Positions 42,616 through 51,035 of a stretch of 64,000 nucleotides of DNA are shown here, one piece after another. The stretch comes from Natrinema sp. SYSU A 869 (GTDB lineage Archaea > Halobacteriota > Halobacteria > Halobacteriales > Natrialbaceae), in NCBI RefSeq assembly GCF_019879105.1, contig NZ_CP082249.1, positions 806,001 through 870,000 of the forward strand, written 5' to 3'. Made by a program: the position numbers and the translations under genes. The notes under the pieces are model-generated. The model ran no database searches, was not told where the DNA came from, and saw only the letters and a list, made by a program, of their open reading frames with translations. Within the stretch, counting starts at the first letter, position 1. Each line of letters starts with the position of its first letter.

Positions 42616-43461
42616 ATGTACGGCGTCGTCACCCGGAACGCCGAAGAAGTACGGTGGCCGGAGTTCGACCGCGGGTTCTACGAAGTCAAGGACGTGACCG
42701 GTCGGTCCGCCGAACCGATCGCAGACGGGGTGAACATGGTCTCCTGTTTCGGCGACAACGCCGCCGCCGACGCAGACCCGTCGCTGATTCCCGTCGACGA
42801 TATGGGTCGACCGGCCGACCGAAAACAACCGTACTTCGACTGGGCCTATATCTGTCCCTCTCGAGAGGACTACCGGGAGGGGCTACTCGAGATCATCGAC
42901 GATTGCGTCGCCGAGAACGAGGACGTCCGTCTCGACGATATTGGCTTTCCTCGAGCGGAGTACTGCCGCTGTGGCGTCTGCGAACAGAAGTTCGAAGCGA
43001 GCGAGTATGACGACCGCATGGCGTGGCGTGCGAGCGTCATCACCGAATTCGTCGAAGCGGCCGCAGACCGAATTCCCGGGACGGTCTACATGACGCTCTA
43101 TCCCGATCCCTACCCTGGACATCTCTCCGAGCGCGCCGGTATCGATATCGAGGCAATCACGGAATACGTCGACGAGTTCGTCGTCCCGCTGTACGATACG
43201 GCCTACGGCACGACCTACTGGCTCGAGACGATCGCGAAGGGGTTCGAGAGCGCGCTCGAGACGCCGTTTAATATCGAGTTATACGCGGTAAATATTGATG
43301 TCGACAATCTGATCCATGCGGTCGAGGTCGCCGAGGAGTACGCCGAGGGTGTCTTCTTCGGCTACGAGGCGAGCAAGGGTCGCGCGGCGCTGCGCCGGAT
43401 GCAGGCTGACGAGCGCGAGGGCGTGACACATGGCGAACCCGGTAGCGATTCGGAGACCTGA
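42616..43461 (+). CDS. Predicted TIM-barrel protein, possible glycosidase relative
   Basis: 281 residues. The run YFDWAYICPSREDYREGLLE, VRLDDIGFPRAEYCRCGVCE and DFVVPLYDT-like DEFVVPLYDTAYGTTYWLET resembles uncharacterised glycoside-hydrolase-like barrels in which an (I/L)DxIxFP motif precedes a C-x-C-x2-C group. The conserved DD in LDDIGFP would sit at a strand end near a putative active site. No signal peptide, so the substrate would be cytoplasmic. Family relation is inferred from motif resemblance and no substrate is proposed. A clean 46-bp gap separates it from the small membrane protein gene. Confidence 0.65.
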   Translation: MYGVVTRNAEEVRWPEFDRGFYEVKDVTGRSAEPIADGVNMVSCFGDNAAADADPSLIPVDDMGRPADRKQPYFDWAYICPSREDYREGLLEIIDDCVAENEDVRLDDIGFPRAEYCRCGVCEQKFEASEYDDRMAWRASVITEFVEAAADRIPGTVYMTLYPDPYPGHLSERAGIDIEAITEYVDEFVVPLYDTAYGTTYWLETIAKGFESALETPFNIELYAVNIDVDNLIHAVEVAEEYAEGVFFGYEASKGRAALRRMQADEREGVTHGEPGSDSET

Positions 43462-43729
43462 CGGGGGCGACGCCACCGCCGGATTTCGTTCCAACAGTCG
43501 CTTCTGCCGTTCGCAAGTACCGCTTACGAACCCGTATAACGATATTATCCCGAATTACCCTGGCACGACGCAGTGGTATTGCCGTGCCGGAGACCGAGCG
43601 GGAGGGGCATCATTTATGTGTGATTGGGCCACGCGACCGACTGGAACCGACGACGGCCTTTATTTGCGTCTCGGTTGCCTGCAGTCGTGACCGAGGATCG
43701 ACGCGTCCGCAGATCCTCAGGTGATGACT

Positions 43730-45048
43730 ATGAGAGAACAACAGACCCAGCAGTCCACCGAGATGAACACGGAGCAGATGGCGGAGTCCACGATGAATCA
43801 GAGCCAGCAGACCATGGAACAGCTGATCGATCTCCAGCGGAACGTGGCTCGGATGACACTGAGTGCGCTCAAATGGCAGGAAACCGCCCAGCAACAGGGT
43901 CTCGAGATGACGAAATCGATGCTCGAGAGCGTGCCGGGCCCGCAGTTCACGGAGTCGATGATGCAGAGCTATCTGCAGGGAATGGAAGCCATCATGCCGG
44001 AGATGGAACAGGTGATGGAACGAGGGATGCAGGCCGCCGCGCAACCCCAGATGGCGCAGATGGAGCAGATGGGAAATCAGATGACTGGTCAGGGTCGGAT
44101 GACCGAGCAGGGGATGAGCCAGCAGGGGATGGGCCAGCGCGGGACGAGCGGCCGGATGGACAGCCAGCAGATGGGCGGCCAACAAGCCGGTAGTCAGCGG
44201 ATGGGCAGCCCGATGCACAGTCAGCAAGGAATGAGCCAACAGGGGATGACCGGCCAGCGAACCGGTCACCAACAGACTGGTGGGGGGATGCGGGCACAAC
44301 AGGGGATGGACAGACAGCCACAAATGCAGACACAGGCCCAGATGGGCGGGCAGCAGGGCTCGAGCGGGCGCTCGCAGTCCCAACAGTATCCACAGACCGG
44401 CGAGTGGGTCACGCCACAGGAGTACGGTGGCGAATCGACCGCTGCATCCGGCTCCCGGCAAGAGCCGATGACGGCTGCGCCCGGCCACTCGAGTGGAACC
44501 GAGTCCGAGCAGTTTGGTGGCCAGGCACAGGGGGGCGGCCCCGGCCGATCACAGCGGGGATTCGAAGGAGGGCCGGCATCTGGTCAGGGCCAGTTCGAGC
44601 AGGGACGCCAAGGGGACGACAGTCCCAATCACAGGGGTCACAGCCACGAACTGGGGCACAACAGGGCCCTGGACAGCACGGCAGTCAGCCCCGAAGCAGT
44701 GACCAGACTCGGCGCGGGAGGGAGTACGAGCAGCCGACGCAGCGCCAGCAGTCATCCCCGGGACGGACCGAACAGGGCCGCTTGCGAGACCAGTACTCAC
44801 AACGGATCGACACCGACCGTCGCGAGGGAGGAGAGCGGGGACAACAACGACGCGGCGAACAGTCGACCACGCGCGGCCGACACGATCAGGAGTCGGAAGC
44901 GGACACTGGCCGCGATCAGGACCGCGATGAAATGAATCGGTCCCCCGAGCGGCAGGTGATGGAGGAGACGGACATGACGTCGGAGCAACCCCAGCGGTCG
45001 ACCGAGGCAAGTCGTGACAACGAGGAACAGGGATCGAACCAGGAGTAA
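43730..45048 (+). pseudogene. Phasin-like protein with long Gln/Met/Gly-rich tail, interrupted by a -1 frameshift
   Basis: ATG 43730 follows a Shine-Dalgarno AGGTGA (43719-43724). Residues 1-100 are a phasin-like amphipathic helical region (TMEQLIDLQRNVARMTLSAL, KWQETAQQQGLEMTKSMLES, SYLQGMEAIMPEMEQVMERG). After that comes a very low-complexity Gln/Met/Gly/Ser tail. The frame fails in a G-run at 44612-44615. Adding one G continues a matching Gln/Arg/Glu-rich tail to the stop at 45048 (SEQPQRSTEASRDNEEQGSN near the end). Without the change, the frame ends at 44935 in unrelated-looking residues. Phasins coat polyhydroxyalkanoate granules; granule binding here is inference. Confidence 0.7.
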
Positions 45049-45200
45049 CTACGGTCCATGCGCTTTTCTCTCGAGTCGCCACTCGAGGAGCGTGCTGCCA
45101 GCGATTACTGCGGCTCGAACTCGGAGCCAGTGTCGCCGAAACAAAAACGGAATCGGAATCGCGGTCGCGCCGTCGGCTTGAGGGGGTCGAAGAACCTGGA

Positions 45201-45641
45201 TTACCGAGCGTTGTCGTCGTCACCGATGAGTTGATCGTCGTCATCGTCGCGGATCACGCTCTCGTCGTCCCGACCGCTGATATCGTTTTCATCCCGGTCG
45301 ATCCCGCGGTTCTCGGTTCCGGTTCCGGCCCCGGTGTCGGTCATTCCGGTATCGCTACCCGCGCCTGAACCACCACCGGTTGCTCCCGTATTGCGACCGG
45401 AGAGGTCGTTTTCGAGGTGGATCTCGTCGTCTGTCACACGACTGACTGCCTCCTCCTGGAGCGGGTAGGTGCTCTCGCCGCTATCGCTCCAGCCGAGCGT
45501 CGCTTTGATCGAGTCCGTGATTCCGGGGTCCGGTTCAACGTGGGCTGTGCCGTGTTCGACGTCGGCGACCATCCCGACCTCGTCACCGTTGGCGTTGACG
45601 ACGCGCTTGCCGACGTCGTCGTCGGTAAACTGTGGGGACAT
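45201..45641 (-). CDS. PRC-barrel domain protein with disordered acidic tail
   Basis: 146 residues. Residues 1-75 form a PRC-barrel: FTDDDVGKRVVNANGDEVGM, VADVEHGTAHVEPDPGIT, and YPLQEEAVSRVTDDEIHLEN. PRC-barrels mediate protein interactions in RNA processing, photosynthetic and cell-division proteins. The second half is Gly/Thr/Asp-rich and probably disordered, ending DDDDDQLIGDDDNAR. It converges on the phasin-like gene. The pair resembles genes seen near haloarchaeal stress or granule functions, but a link is not shown. Confidence 0.8.
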   Translation of the reverse strand: MSPQFTDDDVGKRVVNANGDEVGMVADVEHGTAHVEPDPGITDSIKATLGWSDSGESTYPLQEEAVSRVTDDEIHLENDLSGRNTGATGGGSGAGSDTGMTDTGAGTGTENRGIDRDENDISGRDDESVIRDDDDDQLIGDDDNAR

Positions 45642-45739
45642 TGCACTCTAATTGAGGGTCGATTCGTGCAAGGTCGTGGTGCTTGCGGGTGCTTGCGAAC
45701 TGTCCGATCGAGTGACGGATCGAGAGCGAGTGCGCGGAC

Positions 45740-46504
45740 CTACTCGAACGCCGGGTCCCGGTCCTCGAGGAAGGCGGCAACACCCTCCTTGTGGGCGTCG
45801 GACGTACGGGCCTGTGCCTGAAGCAGGTTCTCGTAGTCCAGCGCCTCGTCCCAGGGACGGCTCAGGTTCTCATGCATAGCCTGCTTCATCATCCCGATCG
45901 TGGCCGTGGGGCCGTCGGCGAGTCGCTCAACGGTCTCGGCGACACGGTCGTCGAGTTCCTCGGCGGGAACCGCCTCGTTGACCAGCTCGAGGGCGGCCGC
46001 TCGCTCGGCGTCAAAGAACTCGCCGGTGAAAGCGAGTTGTTTCGCGGCCCGCAGCCCGACGATGTGGGGGAGCATGACGGTACCGCCGGTGTCGGGGATC
46101 AGCCCGACCCTGACGAACGCACAGGAAAACGTCGCGTCGGCGGCAGCGTAGGCGATATCGGCAAGCGCGACGAGCGAGAGGCCCGCGCCGATGGCGTCAC
46201 CGTTGACCTTCGCAACGATCGGGACGGGACACTCGAGCATCGCCTCGACGACGCGGCCGAAGGTCTCGGTGACTTCCTCGTAGGCCGCTTGAGATGATTC
46301 GGGAGTCTCGGCCAGTGACTCGAGGTCGCCGCCGGCGCTGAAGGCCGCTCCCTCGCCGGTGAGGACGATCACGTCGTCCTCCTCGGGGGTGGCGGCTTCG
46401 ATTGCGTCGGCCAGTTCGTCGGCCGTTTCCATCGTGATCGCGTTGAGCGCGTCCGGCCGATCGAAGGTCAACCGGAGAACACCGTCGTCGCTGTCGATCT
46501 CCAT
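45740..46504 (-). CDS. Enoyl-CoA hydratase/isomerase family protein
   Basis: 254 residues from ATG 46502-46504 (MEIDSDDGVLRLTFDRPDAL). Crotonase signatures: NAITMETADELADAIEAAT, the first oxyanion-hole segment GEGAAFSAGGDLESLAE, and PIVAKVNGDAIGAGLSLVAL. The catalytic region FVRVGLIPDTGGTVMLPHIV has a Pro-Asp where canonical hydratases have a Glu, so the reaction may be isomerase-like or another crotonase reaction. A role in fatty-acid or amino-acid breakdown is likely. The neighbouring phasin-like gene would suit a polyhydroxyalkanoate connection, but evidence is positional only. Confidence 0.85.
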   Translation of the reverse strand: MEIDSDDGVLRLTFDRPDALNAITMETADELADAIEAATPEEDDVIVLTGEGAAFSAGGDLESLAETPESSQAAYEEVTETFGRVVEAMLECPVPIVAKVNGDAIGAGLSLVALADIAYAAADATFSCAFVRVGLIPDTGGTVMLPHIVGLRAAKQLAFTGEFFDAERAAALELVNEAVPAEELDDRVAETVERLADGPTATIGMMKQAMHENLSRPWDEALDYENLLQAQARTSDAHKEGVAAFLEDRDPAFE

Positions 46505-46642
46505 GCCGCACGCGTCGCACGCCCGGCTATTAACTCTTCGAGGTCGTCTCGTCTTCGGCTGCAGTGTCACTCTGCAGCGGTCGAGTGGTCAACGAAAAAC
46601 ATCGAGTCAGGCCGTCAACTGGTCGCTGGGTGCTCGACTCCC

Positions 46643-47311
46643 TCAATTGGTCGGCATTGGCGGGGCGGCGGTGTCCTCTTCGGTCACGTTGAGTTCGGAT
46701 GTGACGAGCGCGCGGTAGGCTCGGCGCAGACGCTCGGAGAGCGCCTGATGGGAGATGCCTAGCTCCTCGGAGAGCTCTTGCATTGAGACTTCGCGGGGGA
46801 TCTCGAAGTAGCCGTGATCGATCGCCGCGACCAGCGTCTCATACTGGCGAGTCGTCAGGCCACACTGGGAGTGGGTCTCTTCGGCGAGGTCGAAGAGTCG
46901 AACGATCGTCGGCGTCACGTCGTTGTCGTCGAGCCGGTCGTACAGTGAACTGACGCTCTCGCGGTCGACGACGCGGATGCTGAGCAGCCACGTACCGTTG
47001 GAGGCCGAAGCGCTCAGTACCGTCCCGTTCTCCTCGAGGATGATCTCGAACGGGTCGACGGTATCGGGCTCGAACTCGATGTCGTAGAGCCAGCGGTCCT
47101 CGTCGCTGCTGATCTGGGAGTAGTTGCCGATCGCCGAGGCCCCATCGATGGCCGATTCGATCTCCGGTTGGGAGGGTCCCGACAGCCAGAGTCCGTGACC
47201 GCTCGAGGCGATCACCCGCTCCATTTCACACGTCAGCGAGGGGACAGCCTCGAACAGCTCGCCAGTGCCGGTTCCGTCGGCCGGAATCTCGATGTCTGCG
47301 ATGGATGTCAT
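46643..47311 (-). CDS. HTH-10 (bacterio-opsin activator type) transcriptional regulator
   Basis: 222 residues from ATG 47309-47311. The N-terminal 150 residues form a BAT-type sensing region (CEMERVIASSGHGLWLSGPS; DRWLYDIEFEPDTVDPFEII). The C-terminal HTH-10 domain has the haloarchaeal signature LTTRQYETLVAAIDHGYFEI, PREVSMQELSEELGISHQAL, SERLRRAYRALV. These regulators respond to unknown cues, often oxygen or redox. It lies 134 bp downstream of the importer permease on the same strand, in the place where the importer's ATPase gene is expected. Confidence 0.9.
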   Translation of the reverse strand: MTSIADIEIPADGTGTGELFEAVPSLTCEMERVIASSGHGLWLSGPSQPEIESAIDGASAIGNYSQISSDEDRWLYDIEFEPDTVDPFEIILEENGTVLSASASNGTWLLSIRVVDRESVSSLYDRLDDNDVTPTIVRLFDLAEETHSQCGLTTRQYETLVAAIDHGYFEIPREVSMQELSEELGISHQALSERLRRAYRALVTSELNVTEEDTAAPPMPTN

Positions 47312-47444
47312 AAGTCTCAGCTGTGGATAGAACGACGATGTCCATAACCCCACTTCCAAACCACTTAGAAGCGGTTAGATTGAATTACAGGGATTCTGAC
47401 CAGTTCGAAAGGTAAAATCCCGACAGCATTGCAGACGCGGCAGT

Positions 47445-48317
47445 TCAGCGGCGACGGGGGGTTCCGACGAGCAACTGGACGGCGACGACGACGATCACGG
47501 CGACGGCGAGCAGGGCGAGCGCGATCGGTACGATGGCGTCGATCCCGCGGGCGATGAACGAGACGCGGATCTGGGTCGGCATAGTCCGCGGCGTGTACGC
47601 GACCATCATCGTCGCGCCGAACTCGCCGATCGCCCGGACGAACGTCAGCACGATCCCCGCGGCGATGGCGTTGCGGGCGAGCGGCAGCGAGACCAGTCGC
47701 ACTGTCCGGATTCGGCCGTACCCCATCGTCCGCGCAGCCTCCTCGAGGCGGGGATCGACGCCGTCGAAGCCCGCACGGGCGGTGACGACGAGAAACGGTG
47801 CGGCGACGAACGTCTGGGCGAGGACGACCCCGGCGCGGCTGTCCGTCAGTGGCATTCCGAGCGCGGCGGCGGCCGCGCCGATCGGCGTGTATCGACCCAC
47901 GACGGTCAGTAACATCACGCCGCCGACGATCGGCGGGACGACGAGCGGGAGCAAGACGAGCGCTTCGACCAGCCGCTTGCCGCGAAACGAGGCCCGCGAG
48001 AGGACGTATGCCAGCGGCACGCCGAAGACGGTCGCAATGGCCGTCGAGATCGGGGCCGTCACCAGCGAGGTCCCGATCGCGTCCCGAACCGTCGGGTTCG
48101 CGAGTCCGGCGACGACGTCGACGTCTCGCATTCGGACCAGAAAGACCGCGAACGGGACGACGAAGGAGGCGAACAACACCGCACCGAGCAGTGCCGGCAC
48201 AGCGAGTCCGCTCGAGAGCCACTCGCGGCCCGCGTCGAACCGAGCGGTATCCGTATCGGCCCCGGACGCGTCCACGTCCCGCTCCGACTCACCGCCCCGG
48301 CTCCGGGTGCGACTCAC
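47445..48317 (-). CDS. ABC transporter permease, tungstate/molybdate type
   Basis: 290 residues with about six membrane helices after an acidic start. A binding-protein-dependent permease is indicated by the EAA-type loop EEAARTMGYG followed by RIRTVRLVSLPLARNA near residues 190-215. FGVPLAYVLSRASFRGKRLV and GEFGATMMVAYTPRTMPTQI resemble WtpB/ModB-type permeases. The start overlaps the stop of the binding-protein gene by 4 bp, so expression is coupled. No ATP-binding protein gene is adjacent on either side, so an ATPase must come from elsewhere. Confidence 0.85.
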   Translation of the reverse strand: MSRTRSRGGESERDVDASGADTDTARFDAGREWLSSGLAVPALLGAVLFASFVVPFAVFLVRMRDVDVVAGLANPTVRDAIGTSLVTAPISTAIATVFGVPLAYVLSRASFRGKRLVEALVLLPLVVPPIVGGVMLLTVVGRYTPIGAAAAALGMPLTDSRAGVVLAQTFVAAPFLVVTARAGFDGVDPRLEEAARTMGYGRIRTVRLVSLPLARNAIAAGIVLTFVRAIGEFGATMMVAYTPRTMPTQIRVSFIARGIDAIVPIALALLAVAVIVVVAVQLLVGTPRRR

Positions 48318-49267
48318 GGCTTGATCGCCTCCGGTGGCTCCCCGTGAAATCGGGGCAGCGAATCGCCGACGCGAAGCCCGTGATCGGCGAGCAGCGCGTC
48401 GTTCTCGAATAGAAAGGAGACGAACGACCGGCCCGCGTCCGGGGCGTCCGCGTCGGTTCGAACCGTTGCGTTGTAGACGACGGGTGTTCCCTCGACCGTG
48501 TGACCGCTGTCAGTAGTATAGCTCGCCCGCGCGTACCGGTCGGCGGACGCGGGATCACCGAAGTTGTACGCGTCGTCCAGCCGCTGGACACCGACGTCGC
48601 GTTCGGCCGCCATGTTGCTATAGGCGACCGCACAGGCCCGGTCGCTGTTCTCGAGGCCGGCAAGCAGTTGGGGTTCGTCGGGGACCGTTGCGACTCGGTC
48701 GGCCATCGCGTCCCGAAAGCCATCGAGACCATGCTCGCGCTCGGCGAGTTCGAAGAGGAGGAGTGCCCGGTAGCCCAGTGGATCGAGGTCCGGGTCGCTG
48801 ATCGCAATCGTATCCTCGTCGGCGTCTGCGAAGACCTCATACCACGGCTCGCCGGCCGCGAGCCGCGCACCGAGATCCGTCTCGGGCGCGTAGGCGATCA
48901 CGACCTCGTTGGCCGCGAACTCGGCGTCCCAGTCGGCGTGGTTGGGATAGAATCGGTCACGCAGGAGTTCGGCGTCGGCACCGATCACGACGTCCGGATA
49001 CTTCGTTCCGTCCTCGACCAGCCGCAACACGGCGTTGGTCCCGTAGTACTCGCCCGCGTACTGCAGCCCCGTCTCGGACTCGAACGCCGGTCCGATACCG
49101 TTCTCAAGAGCGACAGCCAGACTGCCTGCGGCGAGCACACGAACGCCGGCGGTACTGCCGAGACAGCCCGCGGTCCCGACCAACCCCGCCGTGAGCCCGC
49201 CCGCCGCGGCGAGGATGTCTCGACGGCTCCTCGAGGCAAATCCGGTACAGCCGTCGCGACTGTGCAT
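48314..49267 (-). CDS. Tungstate/molybdate-type solute-binding lipoprotein
   Basis: 317 residues from ATG 49265-49267. The signal MHSRDGCTGFASRSRRDILA has RR, a hydrophobic stretch and a lipobox VGTAGC. The mature protein begins VRVLAAGSLAVALENGIGPA, then YYGTNAVLRLVEDGTKYPDV, ANEVVIAYAPETDLGARL and ISDPDLDPLGYRALLLFELA, the layout of WtpA/ModA-like oxyanion binders (AGSL-x-A near the ligand, SDPDxDPxGYR later). Oxyanion choice cannot be read. It is coupled to the permease gene. A remnant of a molybdenum enzyme lies immediately upstream. Confidence 0.85.
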   Translation of the reverse strand: MHSRDGCTGFASRSRRDILAAAGGLTAGLVGTAGCLGSTAGVRVLAAGSLAVALENGIGPAFESETGLQYAGEYYGTNAVLRLVEDGTKYPDVVIGADAELLRDRFYPNHADWDAEFAANEVVIAYAPETDLGARLAAGEPWYEVFADADEDTIAISDPDLDPLGYRALLLFELAEREHGLDGFRDAMADRVATVPDEPQLLAGLENSDRACAVAYSNMAAERDVGVQRLDDAYNFGDPASADRYARASYTTDSGHTVEGTPVVYNATVRTDADAPDAGRSFVSFLFENDALLADHGLRVGDSLPRFHGEPPEAIKP

Positions 49268-49409
49268 ACGTCCCGTTGGATCGCCGGCATAAATACAACT
49301 GGTTTCGGTTCCAATATTGTAGGAAAACAACCGAAAGTGGTTACATTCGGCGGTCGCCGTCGTGTACAACCGACGCACAGATATCGTCTTTACCGGCTAT
49401 TTAATCGAT

Positions 49410-50012
49410 TCAGGCGTCCGGTTCCGAGTCGTCGGTCGACTGGTCATCGGTCGGTCGCTCGAGCCCCTTGAGCGAGCGGATCGTTTCGACGAGGTCGAGT
49501 TCGCGATCGAAGTCCCCGCGGATCTCGTGAGGCGTCTAGCTGCTCACCCCGAAGAACGCGAACACGTAGCCGGGATACATCCCGTAAGCCGAGTTCCCGT
49601 CGGGGTTGACGTAGGAGGGGGAGCCGTCCAGCAGCTCGATTTTGTACTGGCCGGAGTAGTTGTAGTAGCCCGCCCCTCGCTCGCCGATGTTGCCGAGCAT
49701 CGACTGGACGAAGAAAATCGTCCGCTGGAGCGAGTCGTTGGAGTGGAACCAGTGATTGATCCCCTCGCCGGTGAACCACTGCCCCTTGTCGGCCGCCGCG
49801 AACTCCCGGGCGGTCGTCCGGAGCGCATCGGCCGGGATCGTCGTGATGTACTCGACCATCTCCAGAGCATAGTTTTCCAGGATGTTCGCCTTCTGGCGGA
49901 CGAAGTCGGTGTGGACCGCGACCGACCCGCCGTCGGCCAGCCTGACCTCCGTGTCGACCTCGAGCCCGGTGAATCGACGACGGCCGAGGTGACAATCTCG
50001 AGGCTCGATCGG
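49410..50012 (-). pseudogene. Remnant of a molybdopterin oxidoreductase (NarG/DMSO-reductase superfamily) catalytic subunit
   Basis: One continuous minus-strand frame carries recognisable coding sequence with no start codon of its own: HLGRRRFTGLEVDTEVRLAD, HTDFVRQKANILENYALEMV, ADKGQWFTGEGINHWFHSND, FVQSMLGNIGERGAGYYNYS, GQYKIELLDGSPSYVNPDG and NSAYGMYPGYVFAFFG. An in-frame TAG at 49536-49538 breaks it. The same frame then runs TPHEIRGDFDRELDLVETIR to a normal stop at 49410, looking like a fused C-terminus. About 200 codons remain of an enzyme normally 800-1200 residues long, so it is non-functional. GEGINHWFHSND and LGNIGERGAG recall type II DMSO-reductase enzymes such as nitrate reductase. 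The 5' end is cut near 50012, next to the metallohydrolase gene. Confidence 0.65.
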
Positions 50013-50038
50013 GCGGCACGAAAAACGGCTCGGCGGAG

Positions 50039-50713
50039 TCAGAACAGTTCGACGCGAATTCCGTCGTTCTCGAGGTCGTTGGCGAACGCCTCGGCATCGG
50101 TCTCAATCGGGTCGAACGTGTCGTAGTGCTCGGGCAGGACTAGTTCGGGATCGACGTTCCGGGCGAACGCTGCGGCCTCGCGTCGATCCATCGTGAAGTG
50201 GCCGCCGATCGGCGGGACGAAGACGTCCGCGGTGATCGACTCGTGATGTGGGAGGAAGTCCGTGTCCGACGGGAAATAGACTGTCGTCCCCTCGAGTGTC
50301 AGCAGGAGGCCGATCACCTCGCCCTCGGCGTGGAACGGCTCCCCGTCCTCATCGAGATGGTCCCCGTCGGGGTCGTTGTAGGCGGGTATCGTCCGAACGT
50401 CGATTCCCGCGACGGTCGCCTCGCCCTTGTGGGGCAGGTCAATCGCATCGAACGCGAGGTCGCCGGTGTCGATCGCCTCGTAGGCTGCGACAGTCGCGTC
50501 CGGCCCCGCGACGGCCTCTATCGCCGCTGGATCGTAGTGGTCCATATCGTCGTGCGTGACGAATACGACGTCGCCGTCGGTCGGTTCACTCTTGAGCACC
50601 TCGCCCCACGGATCGACGTAGACGACGAGGCCGTCGTCGGTCTCGAGACGGACGCTCGCGTGCCCGATTCGATCGAATCTCAGTCCCTCGTAATCGACGG
50701 TATTGGGGGCCAT
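50039..50713 (-). CDS. MBL-fold metal-dependent hydrolase
   Basis: 224 residues from ATG 50711-50713. The start RFDRIGHASVRLETDDGLVV is UlaG-like, followed by the metal motif VVFVTHDDMDHYDP (HxDxDH type with Asp replacing the first histidine), DLPHKGEATVAGIDVRTIPA, VYFPSDTDFLPHHESI with a metal-binding Asp, and a late His in VLPEHYDTF. UlaG-like proteins are lactonases or nucleases, with many uncharacterised members. No signal peptide. A separate unit with the beta-helix gene divergent from it. Confidence 0.82.
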   Translation of the reverse strand: MAPNTVDYEGLRFDRIGHASVRLETDDGLVVYVDPWGEVLKSEPTDGDVVFVTHDDMDHYDPAAIEAVAGPDATVAAYEAIDTGDLAFDAIDLPHKGEATVAGIDVRTIPAYNDPDGDHLDEDGEPFHAEGEVIGLLLTLEGTTVYFPSDTDFLPHHESITADVFVPPIGGHFTMDRREAAAFARNVDPELVLPEHYDTFDPIETDAEAFANDLENDGIRVELF

Positions 50714-51035
50714 GATCGCTCGGACGTACGTCGTGGGTCGTCTTATAGGTCGGTTCATTCCGTGCCCCGATACCCATCGACGGCCACCGCTCGAGGGAGC
50801 GATCGCCGCGTGGGCCACCGCTGCTCCGGCAACGTCCTTGATTCCCTCCCTGTCGGTCGTTCTCGCGGCCTGGAGCGGATACTGTCTCCCGATTTAACGT
50901 TCCATGCAGATGCAACCGTTCTATACATCACTTCACCCGGGTTCGGGATGATTTCGAGACAGTTAAGATACCGGTACTATCTCGAACGGAATTACATCGA
51001 ATATACGTAAGAACATCCCCTGTCCATCAGCGAAT
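50714..51035. other. Divergent promoter region between metallohydrolase and beta-helix genes
   Basis: 322 bp without a gene. AATATACGTAAG at about 50998-51009 is a TATA-like sequence about 30 nt before the GTG at 51036. A short palindrome TACCGGTA lies inside GATACCGGTACTATC near 50968-50982. The metallohydrolase promoter should lie near 50740. Nothing else is recognised. Confidence 0.4.
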
